Source of the DNA: Kiloniella spongiae
GTDB lineage: Bacteria; Pseudomonadota; Alphaproteobacteria; Kiloniellales; Kiloniellaceae
Direction of reading: 5' to 3'
NCBI RefSeq assembly: GCF_001026905.1
Contig: NZ_LAQL01000007.1
Span: forward strand, 186,001-250,000
Length of the DNA stretch: 64,000 nt
The position numbers and the translations under genes were made by a program. Shown here piece by piece: positions 40,528 through 49,410 of the stretch (positions are counted from its first letter, which is position 1; every line of letters begins with the position of its first letter). The notes under the pieces are model-generated. The model had not been told where the DNA came from and ran no database searches. It saw only the letters and a list, made by a program, of their open reading frames with translations.

Positions 40528-41616
40528 TTATCTAAGTTTCAATGTGGCGAGGCCAATAAGGGCCAGGATCATAGAGATAATCCAAAAACGGATAACAACG
40601 GTCGGTTCTGCCCATCCCTTCTTTTCGAAGTGATGGTGCAAGGGCGCCATTCGAAAAACACGCTTACCCGTCGTTTTGAACGAAGCGACCTGGACGATCA
40701 CGGAAATGGTTTCAAGAACAAAAAGACCACCAATAATAGAGAGAACAATCTCGTGCTTTGTGATGACAGCAATGGTTCCGAGAGCTCCCCCCATGCTGAG
40801 AGAACCTGTATCGCCCATAAAGACCATGGCGGGTGGTGCGTTGAACCAGAGGAAGCCGAGACAGGCACCAACAAGCGCGCCACAAAATACAGTCAATTCG
40901 CCTGTGCCGGGTACATAGGAAATCTGAAGGTATTCAGCAAAAATGGTGTTGCCTACTAGGTACGAGATCAGGCCGAAGCAAGCACCGGCGATCATCACTG
41001 GAACGGTTGCCAGTCCATCAAGCCCATCGGTTAGGTTGACTGCATTTGATGCGCCTACCATCACGAAGACAGCAAAAGGAACGTAGAAAAGACCGAGGTT
41101 GAGCATAAGTTCTTTGAAGAATGGGATCGCCAGATGGGTTCCCATTTCCGGCGGACTGACAGCCATTGTGCCCGTTGCTGCGAGAACAGAGATTAGGACT
41201 TGCGCAAGTAGTTTGGCTTTTCCGGGAAGACCTTTGGTATTGCGTTGTGTCAGCTTGAGATAATCATCACCAAAGCCAATAAGACCAAAGCCAATGGTCA
41301 CGAGTAGAATGATCCAGATAAAAGGATTACTCAGATTTGCCCAAAGTAATGTGGAAACTGAAAGAGCGAGCAATATAAGGGCACCACCCATTGTCGGGGT
41401 GCCCTTTTTGGTCAAAAGGTGGCTTTCTGGTCCATCATCTCGGATTGGTTGACCTTCGCCCTGTTTTATCTTTAGCCAGCGAATAATTTTAGGGCCAAAG
41501 ATGAAGGAAATAAGAAGCGCAGTCAGAACGGCACCCCCGCTTCTGAAGGTAATGTAGCGGAAAACGTTGAAAAGTGAGTAGTCATCAGCCAGCGGAAGGA
41601 AGATTTCATACAACAT
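40528..41616 (-). CDS. mraY: MraY, phospho-N-acetylmuramoyl-pentapeptide transferase
   Basis: 362 residues, about ten membrane helices. [33 protein letters not shown] and [15 protein letters not shown] are the conserved cytoplasmic loops with the catalytic Asp residues; [14 protein letters not shown] near the C terminus is diagnostic. It makes lipid I. Its ATG shares one base with the murF stop (TAATG). Confidence 0.97.
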   Translation of the reverse strand: MLYEIFLPLADDYSLFNVFRYITFRSGGAVLTALLISFIFGPKIIRWLKIKQGEGQPIRDDGPESHLLTKKGTPTMGGALILLALSVSTLLWANLSNPFIWIILLVTIGFGLIGFGDDYLKLTQRNTKGLPGKAKLLAQVLISVLAATGTMAVSPPEMGTHLAIPFFKELMLNLGLFYVPFAVFVMVGASNAVNLTDGLDGLATVPVMIAGACFGLISYLVGNTIFAEYLQISYVPGTGELTVFCGALVGACLGFLWFNAPPAMVFMGDTGSLSMGGALGTIAVITKHEIVLSIIGGLFVLETISVIVQVASFKTTGKRVFRMAPLHHHFEKKGWAEPTVVIRFWIISMILALIGLATLKLR

Positions 41617-43037
41617 TACTCGTCTCCTCCAGCATTTTGTGCAGATAGAGATTTCAGAGCTTCTATAATCACGGACATCTTACTTCCCAATGATCCTTTA
41701 ACTGATACAACATCATCGGCCTGAAGTTCCGTGGCTAGAACGACGGCTAATTCTTGTGAATTTTCTGTGTGAGCACCGCGCAAATTCGCGGGCAAGGCCT
41801 CGTGTAAGGCTTTCATGTACTGCCCGCAAGTAAATACGAGATCTATTCCGGAATCATTAATCGGAGCAGCTAGATCGGCATGTATTTTTTTTGCTTTTTT
41901 GCCAAGCTCCAACATATCGCCAAGAACAGCTATTCGACGTCCGGAATTATCAGGAACAGCATTCGCTAATACATTTATGTTGGCTCGGACGGATGCAGGG
42001 TTCGCATTGTAACTGTCGTCGATAAGTTCGAAATGTTTACCATTGGCGAGCTTCTGAACCGATTTTTCTCCACGCCCGGGAAGTCCCTGCACGGTGCTTA
42101 AGTCTGCGGCGGCTTTTTTTACGTCAGCACCAATTGCATCAATAGCGGCAAGAGCGGCCAAGCTGTTTAAGATCCAATGGAAACCGGGATTGGAAATAGT
42201 GTAATCAATAATCTTTCCGCAAATATCGGCCTGAACTCGACTGTATTCGGCGAATAGCTCATAGCCGATCAATCTTGCTTGTGCTTTGGGATGTTCGCCA
42301 AAATTGATAATTTTTGTGATGCCATTTGTCTGTGCACGTTCGGCCATCAGGTCAAAAAGTTGATGGTCGCGGTTTAATATCGCAACGCCATCAGAAGACA
42401 TTGCTTCGAATATTTCACACTTTGCTTCTGCAATTTCTTCGAGTGATTTAAAAAACTCAAAGTGTGCGGCTTCGATCGTGCTAATGATCGCAACATCGGG
42501 ACGAACGAGTTTGGTCAGTTCGCGGATTTCACCTGTGCTGTTCATTCCCATTTCGTTGACGGCATAGACAGCATTTCGTTGCATGCGGGCCAGGCTGAGT
42601 GGGACGCCCCAATGGTTATTAAAGCTTGCGGCACTGGCCGCTGTTTCTGCTTGTTGGCTCAAACAGTGTCGCAGGATTTCTTTGATCGTAGTTTTGCCGA
42701 CCGACCCTGTGACTCCGATAAATTTAGCTGAACTGTTGGCACGGGCTGCGGCACCAAATCGGTTGAGAGCGCCGAGGGTATCATCAACAATCAAGAGAGG
42801 CGCATTGTCAGAAAGACGTTCTGGGCGGCGTTGAACGACTGCTGCAGCGGCACCTTCTTCAAAGGCCTTGGCAACATAATCATGACCGTCAAAGTTGGGA
42901 CCTTGTAGAGCGAAGAACAAGTCGCCCTTTTCCATGCTTCTGGTATTGAGGGACAGGCCTGTTGCTTGCCAGTCTTGTGTATTCTCACCACCCGTCGCAC
43001 TTGCTGCTTCTTCGGCTGTCCACAATATTTCACGCAC
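41616..43037 (-). CDS. murF: MurF: UDP-MurNAc-tripeptide--D-alanyl-D-alanine ligase
   Basis: 473 residues. Mur ligase ATP loop [43 protein letters not shown] and [13 protein letters not shown] are all present. It adds the D-Ala-D-Ala made by Ddl. The GTG start at 43037 has a full AGGAGG about 8 nt upstream and lies 8 nt inside murE. Confidence 0.95.
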   Translation of the reverse strand: MREILWTAEEAASATGGENTQDWQATGLSLNTRSMEKGDLFFALQGPNFDGHDYVAKAFEEGAAAAVVQRRPERLSDNAPLLIVDDTLGALNRFGAAARANSSAKFIGVTGSVGKTTIKEILRHCLSQQAETAASAASFNNHWGVPLSLARMQRNAVYAVNEMGMNSTGEIRELTKLVRPDVAIISTIEAAHFEFFKSLEEIAEAKCEIFEAMSSDGVAILNRDHQLFDLMAERAQTNGITKIINFGEHPKAQARLIGYELFAEYSRVQADICGKIIDYTISNPGFHWILNSLAALAAIDAIGADVKKAAADLSTVQGLPGRGEKSVQKLANGKHFELIDDSYNANPASVRANINVLANAVPDNSGRRIAVLGDMLELGKKAKKIHADLAAPINDSGIDLVFTCGQYMKALHEALPANLRGAHTENSQELAVVLATELQADDVVSVKGSLGSKMSVIIEALKSLSAQNAGGDE

Positions 43038-44538
43038 GATCTGGACCTCCTATATTCCGGGTTTCTAGCGTATGATCTATTGCCTCTTTGGCAATGATGC
43101 GATCATCAAAGGGAAGAATCTTATTGCCGACAATTTGGCCGCTTTCATGACCCTTTCCGGCAATAATAAGGAGATCTCCGTCATGCAGATCTGAAACGGC
43201 TTTAAAAATGGCTTTTCTGCGATCATCGATTTCAATGGCATTTGGGGCTGCGGCCATTGCTTGCGCGCGGATCGTTGCGGGGTCTTCTGTTCTGGGATTG
43301 TCATCTGTAATGTAGGCCTGATCAGCCAATTTGTCTGCAATACCACCCATCAATGGACGTTTCCCCGGATCGCGATCACCGCCACATCCAACAATAATAG
43401 AAAGCTTGCCAGATGTGTGTGGGCGTAGTGCTTGAATAATAGTCTCTACAGCATCGGGGGTGTGGGCAAAGTCCACATAAACTGTGCCACCCTTGGCTGT
43501 TTTGCCAATTTTCTCGGCGCGCCCCGGAACACCTTTCAAAAAGGGAAGGATTGGAAGAATTTCTTTAAGCTTTGCGCCGCTGGCGAGGGTTAGTCCCACA
43601 GCAGCCATAATGTTTGAAGCCTGGAAGCTACCTGTCAAAGGAAGCGTGAGCTTATGAGTTTCGCCAAAAAGAGATAAGACCAGATCCTGTCCTTCAGTTG
43701 TCGGGCTTTGTTTGATGACCTGCAAATCGCTTGGATTATGTCCGTAGCTGATGACGTGGTGATTTCTCTTTGCACAAATTTTAGTAATTTGCGCATACTC
43801 TGGCATATCTGCATTGAGAACAGCGGTTGCGCCCACTGGCAACAAGTCATGGAACAACCTGAGCTTGGCGTCCAGGTAACTTGCCATATCCGGGTGATAG
43901 TCCAGATGGTCCTGAGAAAGATTGCTAAAGGCTGCTGCCTTTAGGCGCAAGCCGTCAAGGCGATACTGGTCTAGCCCGTGGCTGGATGCTTCAAGTGCCA
44001 GATGATCATACCCAAGGTCAGTAATGTTTTTGAGGCTGTTAAAAAGCCCAATTGAATCAGGGGTTGTTAGCGCAGCGGGCGCATTTGGGATTGGTGGATA
44101 AATTCCCAGAGTACCAAGGCTGGCAGCTTTATGTCCTAGTGCTTCCCAAATTTGTCGCGTGAAAGTCGCAATAGATGTCTTGCCATTGGTGCCTGTGATC
44201 GCAACCAGTGTTTCCGGTTGCTTTTGGCTAAAAGCAGCCGCCAGTAAGGATAATGCCTGTCGCGGATTATTGCTTTTCAGAACGGTAACTTTTGTTTCAA
44301 ACCCAGAAATATCTCTGTTTGAAGGGACCAGAACAGCTGACGCGCCTGATGCCAGCGCTTGAGGGATGAAGTCAAAGCCATCCGGACCACCTTCAACTGT
44401 TGAGGGCAGAGCGGCAAAAAGAGAGCCTGTTTCTATTTTTCTGCTATCAAGAGACAGAGCTGTTATTTCCCTGTTGTCATCGCTGCTTGAGGGACGAAAT
44501 TCTTCCGGTACTCGTGACAACAGTTTATCTAGCCGCAA
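43030..44538 (-). CDS. murE: MurE: UDP-MurNAc-dipeptide--diamino acid ligase
   Basis: 502 residues. ATP loop AITGTNGKTSIATF, NLSQDHLDYHPDMASY with the carbamylated-lysine region, and DDNPRTEDPATI. The DNPR motif is the sign of meso-diaminopimelate specificity. Its TTG start at 44538 lies 14 nt inside ftsI with GGAAGGA 7 nt upstream, so ftsI and murE are tightly coupled. Its stop lies 8 nt inside murF. Confidence 0.95.
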   Translation of the reverse strand: MRLDKLLSRVPEEFRPSSSDDNREITALSLDSRKIETGSLFAALPSTVEGGPDGFDFIPQALASGASAVLVPSNRDISGFETKVTVLKSNNPRQALSLLAAAFSQKQPETLVAITGTNGKTSIATFTRQIWEALGHKAASLGTLGIYPPIPNAPAALTTPDSIGLFNSLKNITDLGYDHLALEASSHGLDQYRLDGLRLKAAAFSNLSQDHLDYHPDMASYLDAKLRLFHDLLPVGATAVLNADMPEYAQITKICAKRNHHVISYGHNPSDLQVIKQSPTTEGQDLVLSLFGETHKLTLPLTGSFQASNIMAAVGLTLASGAKLKEILPILPFLKGVPGRAEKIGKTAKGGTVYVDFAHTPDAVETIIQALRPHTSGKLSIIVGCGGDRDPGKRPLMGGIADKLADQAYITDDNPRTEDPATIRAQAMAAAPNAIEIDDRRKAIFKAVSDLHDGDLLIIAGKGHESGQIVGNKILPFDDRIIAKEAIDHTLETRNIGGPDRA

Positions 44539-46291
44539 CCTTACGTCCTTCCATGCGGGCCTTTGCCTTTTTCAAAATTGTATTTCCTACGGTATCAGCA
44601 TCTTCAATATAAGCGGGTTCTATGCCCATAAGGGGCGCCATTCTCTCGACAACGCGTTTAACCACGGGGGCTGCTACCCAGCCACCTGTTGCAAATCCAT
44701 ATGTCTTCTTGGTGCCTTTGGGTTCATCCACCATGACATAAACGACATAGCGTGGATTGTTCATCGGGAAGGCCGCTACAAATGAGGAAACGCGTGAGTT
44801 TTTCACGTACCGTCCGCCTCTTAGTTTGTCTGCAGTGCCTGTTTTTCCGCCGACGAGATATCCTTTGGCATTGGCGTTTTTACCTGAACCGTGCAAAACA
44901 ACAAGTCTCATTAAATCGCGCATATAATCAGACGTTTTTTCACTCAAAATACGACGCCCGAGTGGAATATCATCTTCGGCACGCTTTATGAAAGTTGCTG
45001 GTTTTAATGTGCCGCCATTCACGAGACTGGAAATAGCTGAACTTAGCTGTAACGGGCTAACGGCAATACCATGACCGTAAGAGATGGTCATAGTGTTGAT
45101 TTCACGCCAGGGCGAAGGAACCAGTGGGGTGCCTACTTCGCTGATCTCGACAGATGCCGGGCGTAACAGGCCAAAGTTTGATAGATATTTACGCTGCCCT
45201 TCGGTACCAACTTCCATCGCCATCTGAACAGTACCGATGTTACTGGAATAGATAAGAATTTCGGGTACAGACAACCAACGCTTCAAGGGTGTGTAATCGT
45301 TAATGGTAAAGCGGGATACACGAATAGGCTTGCTAACGTCATAGCCGTCATAAACCGATGCAACGCCTTCATCCAAGGCCATTGCAGAGGTCAGTAGTTT
45401 AAACGTTGACCCCATTTCATAGATGCCCAGTGTGGCGCGATTAAAACGTGCGTCATCTGACGCCATTCCGGGATTACTTGGGTCAAAGCTGGGGAGTGAT
45501 ACAGAAGAAACGATTTCACCGGTGTTTGCATCCATAACAATGCCTGCGGCGCCAATGGCACTGAACTCTTTCATGGAACGCGCCATTTCTTCGCGCAGGA
45601 TATGTTGAACACGCAGATCCAGACTCAACTGAATAGGTTCAGGATTTTCACGTAACACTCTATCAAATGAACGCTCTATTCCGGCAAGGCCTTTGTTGTC
45701 AACGTTTGTGAAGCCAATAACATGGGCACCAAGATTGCCGTGAGGATAAAAGCGGCGCTGTTCTTGTTCAAACTCTAGACCGGGAATACCCAAATTGTTG
45801 ATTGCATATTGCTGGCGTGGTGTCAGGTTTCGTTTGATCCAGATAAAGCCACGGTTAGAGGAGAGCTTCTTTAAGAGCTTGTCCTGAGAAAGTTCAGGCA
45901 AAATATCGGCGAGAACTCTGGCCGCGGCTTCCGGATTTGGAATTTTTCTTGGCTCGGCGTAAAGCGATGCGGTTGGAAGTGTCGTGGCCAGAACAATACC
46001 GTTACGATCAACAATATCTGCGCGGGTCGTTTGAACCGGTGGCGCTTCATCAATCTCCTGCACCGTTTTGTTGCTTGTTTTTGGCCCCTGCAAAAGGGTC
46101 AAATCAACCAGGCGGATAGAGATGACCATAAAGGCCATTGCCATCAACGCACCGGAAACAATCAGGCGCGTCCGGCCAACTTCAAGAGCTTGTCGTAAAC
46201 GCCCATCCAGTGTGATCACCGACTTAGGCGTTTTGGGGTTGTTCAGATTAGTTAAACGGCCTTGTTGGTTATCATCGCGCCAATCACTCAT
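44525..46291 (-). CDS. ftsI: FtsI (PBP3), septal peptidoglycan transpeptidase
   Basis: 588 residues. A cytoplasmic tail, one membrane helix (LIVSGALMAMAFMVISIRLV), dimerisation domain and class B transpeptidase. Catalytic motifs are MGSTFK (Ser), SSN in IYSSNIGT and KTGT in GGKTGTADK. It crosslinks septal wall with FtsW. It overlaps ftsL by 4 nt (ATGA) at its start and murE at its end. The tail past about 555 is basic. Confidence 0.96.
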   Translation of the reverse strand: MSDWRDDNQQGRLTNLNNPKTPKSVITLDGRLRQALEVGRTRLIVSGALMAMAFMVISIRLVDLTLLQGPKTSNKTVQEIDEAPPVQTTRADIVDRNGIVLATTLPTASLYAEPRKIPNPEAAARVLADILPELSQDKLLKKLSSNRGFIWIKRNLTPRQQYAINNLGIPGLEFEQEQRRFYPHGNLGAHVIGFTNVDNKGLAGIERSFDRVLRENPEPIQLSLDLRVQHILREEMARSMKEFSAIGAAGIVMDANTGEIVSSVSLPSFDPSNPGMASDDARFNRATLGIYEMGSTFKLLTSAMALDEGVASVYDGYDVSKPIRVSRFTINDYTPLKRWLSVPEILIYSSNIGTVQMAMEVGTEGQRKYLSNFGLLRPASVEISEVGTPLVPSPWREINTMTISYGHGIAVSPLQLSSAISSLVNGGTLKPATFIKRAEDDIPLGRRILSEKTSDYMRDLMRLVVLHGSGKNANAKGYLVGGKTGTADKLRGGRYVKNSRVSSFVAAFPMNNPRYVVYVMVDEPKGTKKTYGFATGGWVAAPVVKRVVERMAPLMGIEPAYIEDADTVGNTILKKAKARMEGRKVAAR

Positions 46292-46638
46292 TCTGTCACC
46301 TCTGCACTGGCAGGGGTTGCAGACCCTGGTAATTTGATGCTGGTGCCGGGTGTTTTTTCCTGATTTTTATAAGGAAGATCCGATAGGGTTATAACTTGCG
46401 CCGGATCCAGTGGTTTTAGTTCCAGATATTGAGAAGACAGGCGGGCTAGACGCTCTGGACGGTTAAGATAGCTCCACTCTGCCTGTAAGATGCGAATAGC
46501 TTCCTTATCCCGTTTAATTTGAGATTCTACACTGGCCAATTGTCCTTCGAGCGCATTCACTTCTTCTTTGATTTGAAAAAGAACGATTGCACAGGCCGCG
46601 CCAACGACGATCCATATTGTGAGGCCGAGGTTCTTCAT
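46288..46638 (-). CDS. ftsL: FtsL-like cell division protein
   Basis: 116 residues. Short N-terminal part, one membrane helix (LTIWIVVGAACAIVLFQI), then a periplasmic coiled coil (EEVNALEGQLASVESQIKRD) and the LQAEWSYLNRPERLA motif that defines alphaproteobacterial FtsL. The C terminus is Pro/Ser-rich. It binds FtsB and FtsQ to activate FtsWI. ATG 46638 overlaps the rsmH stop as ATGA with AAAGGAG 7 nt upstream; seven more codons are open before it but lie inside rsmH. Confidence 0.92.
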   Translation of the reverse strand: MKNLGLTIWIVVGAACAIVLFQIKEEVNALEGQLASVESQIKRDKEAIRILQAEWSYLNRPERLARLSSQYLELKPLDPAQVITLSDLPYKNQEKTPGTSIKLPGSATPASAEVTE

Positions 46639-47723
46639 GCGACTTCTCCTTTTGTGCAAGGAGCATCTGTGCGGATTGCCACCCGCAGCTTTGCTGAACG
46701 GGAACGAGGATTTTCACTGCATTCTTTCTCGCTTGGGGCAATAGCTTTTTTTGTCGGTAGAGAGAACGGTGCTTTACGCAGAGCCGCGGGCTCGACCGTC
46801 GGAGAATGACGGGAGCCCTGCGGCGTCCCCCCACTGCGTTCGCGTAAGAAGTTTTTAACGATACGATCTTCCAGAGAATGGAAGGAGACAATTGCCATGC
46901 GACCACCTGGGTTCAAAAGCTGTTCCGCAGCTTCCAATCCACGTTCCAATTCGCCCAGTTCGTCATTAACGAAAATGCGTAAGGCCTGGAAAGAACGGGT
47001 GGCTGGATGAATGTTTTTTCCGTCTTTTCTGGGTTTTTGCCTGATTATACGACGAATGAGTTCGGCTAGCTGTAGTGTGGTTTCAAAAGGCTTTTCGATC
47101 CGATCTGTCACAATCGCGCGAGCAATTAGGCGTGATTTTTTCTCTTCCCCGTATTTGTAGAGAATATCCGCGATTTCTTTTTCTTCGTAGGTATTTACGA
47201 TGTGTGAGGCTGGTGGACGCTGGTCAGAATTTGGGCCGTCCATGCGCATATCGAGTGGGCCGTCTTCCTGAAAAGAAAAACCACGTTCAGCTTGATCCAG
47301 CTGCATAGAAGAAACACCAAGGTCCAGCGTGATACCATCAACCTTGTTGATGCCAGCCTCTTTTAAGAGCGCTTGCATATCACCAAAGCAACCGGAAAGA
47401 GTCGAGATTTTACCTGCAACCACTTCGGGTAGCTTTTTTGCATTTTCATGCGCTGTAGGGTCGCGGTCGATGCCAAATACTTTGCAATCAGCCTGTTGTG
47501 CAATCGCACGGCTATAGCCACCAGCACCAAAGGTGCCATCCACAAACACTTCGTTGTCCTGTGGGGTTAGGGCAGCGATGATTTCCGGTAACATGACAGA
47601 ATAATGACCGTCTTGCTGGGCATTCAGGTTGGCATCATGCGGTCCACCAGATGCCGTAGATGTCTGGTCGTGTGGGTTGAAAACAGGGTGTGGGATAGCA
47701 GATGGAGAAAGAGGAAGGGTCAT
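46635..47723 (-). CDS. rsmH: 16S rRNA (cytosine1402-N4)-methyltransferase RsmH (MraW)
   Basis: 362 residues, slightly longer than E. coli (313) because of about 40 unconserved N-terminal residues. HYSVMLPEIIAAL, SAM loop DGTFGAGGYSRAI, DLGVSSMQLDQAERGFSF, and the C-terminal SFHSLEDRIVKNFLRE are typical. It methylates C1402 in the ribosomal P site. Its ATG overlaps the mraZ stop as ATGA, and its stop overlaps ftsL. Confidence 0.96.
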   Translation of the reverse strand: MTLPLSPSAIPHPVFNPHDQTSTASGGPHDANLNAQQDGHYSVMLPEIIAALTPQDNEVFVDGTFGAGGYSRAIAQQADCKVFGIDRDPTAHENAKKLPEVVAGKISTLSGCFGDMQALLKEAGINKVDGITLDLGVSSMQLDQAERGFSFQEDGPLDMRMDGPNSDQRPPASHIVNTYEEKEIADILYKYGEEKKSRLIARAIVTDRIEKPFETTLQLAELIRRIIRQKPRKDGKNIHPATRSFQALRIFVNDELGELERGLEAAEQLLNPGGRMAIVSFHSLEDRIVKNFLRERSGGTPQGSRHSPTVEPAALRKAPFSLPTKKAIAPSEKECSENPRSRSAKLRVAIRTDAPCTKGEVA

Positions 47724-48187
47724 CCGTTTTCTCCTTCCCGATCCAGCGTAATCGTTAACTTTTTAGCTTTTGCGCGATCTCGTGCCTCTTGTTTTTTCTC
47801 TTCCAGAGTCGCAGGATTCCAAACTTGAAACAGATCTCCTTTTCCGACAAACGCAGCGCGATCGCTAATTTGGGCATGCGCGATCAGTGCGGGGGGTAAA
47901 AGAATGCGTCCGTCGCCATCAAAAGAAAGCTGGTGAGAGTCTGCAAGAATAGCTGTGGCAAGATCATCGTGCTCATCAGAGAAGAGGTCCAGATTTGAAC
48001 TCATGCTTTTGTGGAGGCGACGCATGAAATCCATACCAGCTGCTTCTAGGGCATCAGCACGATATGAGCGGAAAATGACTATTCCCTGAAAAGGTTGATC
48101 GGCGAGCATTTGGCGAAAAGTAGCCGGAACCGACACGCGGCCCTTCTTGTCTACCTTGTTTTCAAATGTACCTATAAAAAAGGTCAC
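47720..48187 (-). CDS. mraZ: Transcriptional regulator MraZ
   Basis: 155 residues with two SpoVT/AbrB-like half domains: GTFENKVDKKGRVSVPATFR and LSFDGDGRILLPPAL. MraZ forms a ring of subunits that binds DNA repeats upstream of its own operon and represses or tunes dcw transcription. It starts at GTG 48187 behind GGCGGA. The TGGGN array at 48280-48345 is the expected target. Confidence 0.95.
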   Translation of the reverse strand: MTFFIGTFENKVDKKGRVSVPATFRQMLADQPFQGIVIFRSYRADALEAAGMDFMRRLHKSMSSNLDLFSDEHDDLATAILADSHQLSFDGDGRILLPPALIAHAQISDRAAFVGKGDLFQVWNPATLEEKKQEARDRAKAKKLTITLDREGENG

Positions 48188-48227
48188 TGATTCCGCCCCA
48201 AAATGAATTGACCGATATTGGTCTCTT

Positions 48228-48249
48228 AAGAACGCACCCCTGCGTTCTT
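48228..48249 (-). other. Leader hairpin upstream of mraZ
   Basis: AAGAACGCA and TGCGTTCTT form a perfect 9-bp stem with a CCCC loop, 41 nt upstream of the mraZ start codon and downstream of the putative operator. No T run follows. It may stabilise the 5' leader. Confidence 0.6.
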
Positions 48250-48279
48250 GTCTCGCCCTGTTCCCTGTTTGGTCTGAAA

Positions 48280-48345
48280 TGGGTCGTTTCTGATCTCAAA
48301 TGGGATATTCTGGGATATCATGGGATTTGATGGGTGTCAATGGCT
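48280..48345. promoter_or_regulatory. MraZ operator: TGGGN boxes with 10-bp period
   Basis: On the plus strand TGGGA at 48301, 48311 and 48321, TGGGT at 48331 and TGGCT at 48341 are spaced by exactly five bases, and another TGGGT starts at 48280. MraZ is known to bind TGGGN direct repeats with 5-nt spacers. A minus-strand TTGACA (48335-48340) with a weak TATCCC 17 nt on (48312-48317) lies among the boxes, which would suit repression of the mraZ promoter. The array is 93-158 bp upstream of mraZ. Confidence 0.85.
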
Positions 48346-48722
48346 TCAAGCTGTGTCAAGGTATGGTTAAAACATAGTTAATTGCTTATTTTTTAAGGCA
48401 AAATTTCCATGAATACTTTGCTGAAGAATGAGATTTTGAATTGATTTTGTTGATAAAATTGTGTTGTTGAGTGAGGGTGATTCTAAATTAGTAGATCTTC
48501 GGTTTATCGGGTTTTTACCTGTCGTGCTCTGATGGCGGTAAGCTTTTAAACAAAATTCGATCAGTTTATCCGTATTTTGGTCGCTATCAGAAGCGATTTA
48601 TGCGTTAGATTTTGTTATTTAGATCCTGATCAGATTCTGGTTTTTGTTTTCGATTGGCTTTTAATTCTGAATTGAACTGACAATGTTTTTGCCTTTAGTT
48701 GATGAACGAAAGATGTGAACGG
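48346..48722. other. AT-rich intergenic region between the mraZ operator and the Lrp gene
   Basis: 377 bp, very AT-rich, with many GATTTTG/TTGATT-like runs but no clear repeats, hairpins or open frame that I can defend. A second TTGACA (minus strand, 48355-48360) is a possible further -35 for dcw. The promoter of the Lrp gene must be in its right part. Confidence 0.4.
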
Positions 48723-49214
48723 ATGAGTAGAATTGCTCTTGATGCTGCAGATATTCGTATTCTTGCCGCAGTGCAACAGAATGGGCAGCTCAGTAAATCG
48801 AGACTTGCAGATATTGTGAATCTCTCGCCCACTCCTTGCTGGACACGTTTGGGAAAACTCAAGAAAGCGGGATTGATTAAGAGGTATTCTGCTGAAATTG
48901 CGCTCGACAGTATTGTGAGCCTGTCCAAAGTTATTGTGACTGTTTCTTTAGCGAACCACCGCAAGCAGAATTTTGAGTGCTTTGAAGCCCATATTCGTGA
49001 TGAGGATGACGTTGTGGAATGTATCGCCACAGGGGGCGGTACCGATTACGTGATGAAAGTTGTCTCTAGGGATCTATCTTCTTTTCAGGATATGATGGAG
49101 GTCATGCTTTCTGCAGAATTGGGAATTGATCGTTACATGACTTACATTGTTACCAGAGAGGTCAAATCTGCTTCACCAAACCTCTCGCGATTGCTTCCTG
49201 AACCGAAAGGTTGA
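48723..49214 (+). CDS. Lrp/AsnC-family transcriptional regulator
   Basis: 163 residues. Helix-turn-helix near the start (LDAADIRILAAVQQNGQLSK, then IVNLSPTPCWTRLGKLKKAG) and a C-terminal RAM/ligand domain (VVECIATGGGTDYVMKVVSRDL, ELGIDRYMTYIVTREVK). Such proteins form octamers or dimers that sense amino acids or other small metabolites. It lies directly upstream of and on the same strand as the DmdA-like cassette, so it is the likely local regulator. ATG 48723 fits the family N terminus; ATG 48702 is possible. Confidence 0.9.
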   Translation: MSRIALDAADIRILAAVQQNGQLSKSRLADIVNLSPTPCWTRLGKLKKAGLIKRYSAEIALDSIVSLSKVIVTVSLANHRKQNFECFEAHIRDEDDVVECIATGGGTDYVMKVVSRDLSSFQDMMEVMLSAELGIDRYMTYIVTREVKSASPNLSRLLPEPKG

Positions 49215-49410
49215 AGCACTATCAGATACTTCAAAAATGCCGATCTAATGGCAAAAGACTAAATGGATTACATGGGCAAGTAATATTAGTCTGTTTGGTC
49301 TTTTAGATAGAAAAACTTAGACCGTTTTTTCCTGTAATCACTGTTAGCGTCTAATTGAATTTGATTTAGATGAAGCAGCGAAAAAAGCTGCTCAAACAAA
49401 GGTGAGCAGC
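49215..49410 (+). promoter_or_regulatory. Promoter/leader of the DmdA-like gene with repeated half-sites and competing hairpins
   Basis: Half-sites AGACTAA (49256-49262) and TTAGTCT (49286-49292) form a 7-bp inverted repeat, and related TTAGAC (49317) and GTCTAA (49349) follow at about 30-bp spacing, possible Lrp targets. Just before the start codon GCTGCTC (49387-49393) can pair with AGCAGC (49374-49379) or with GAGCAGC (49404-49410). The second hairpin puts AAAGG in its loop and ends at ATG 49411. Confidence 0.5.
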
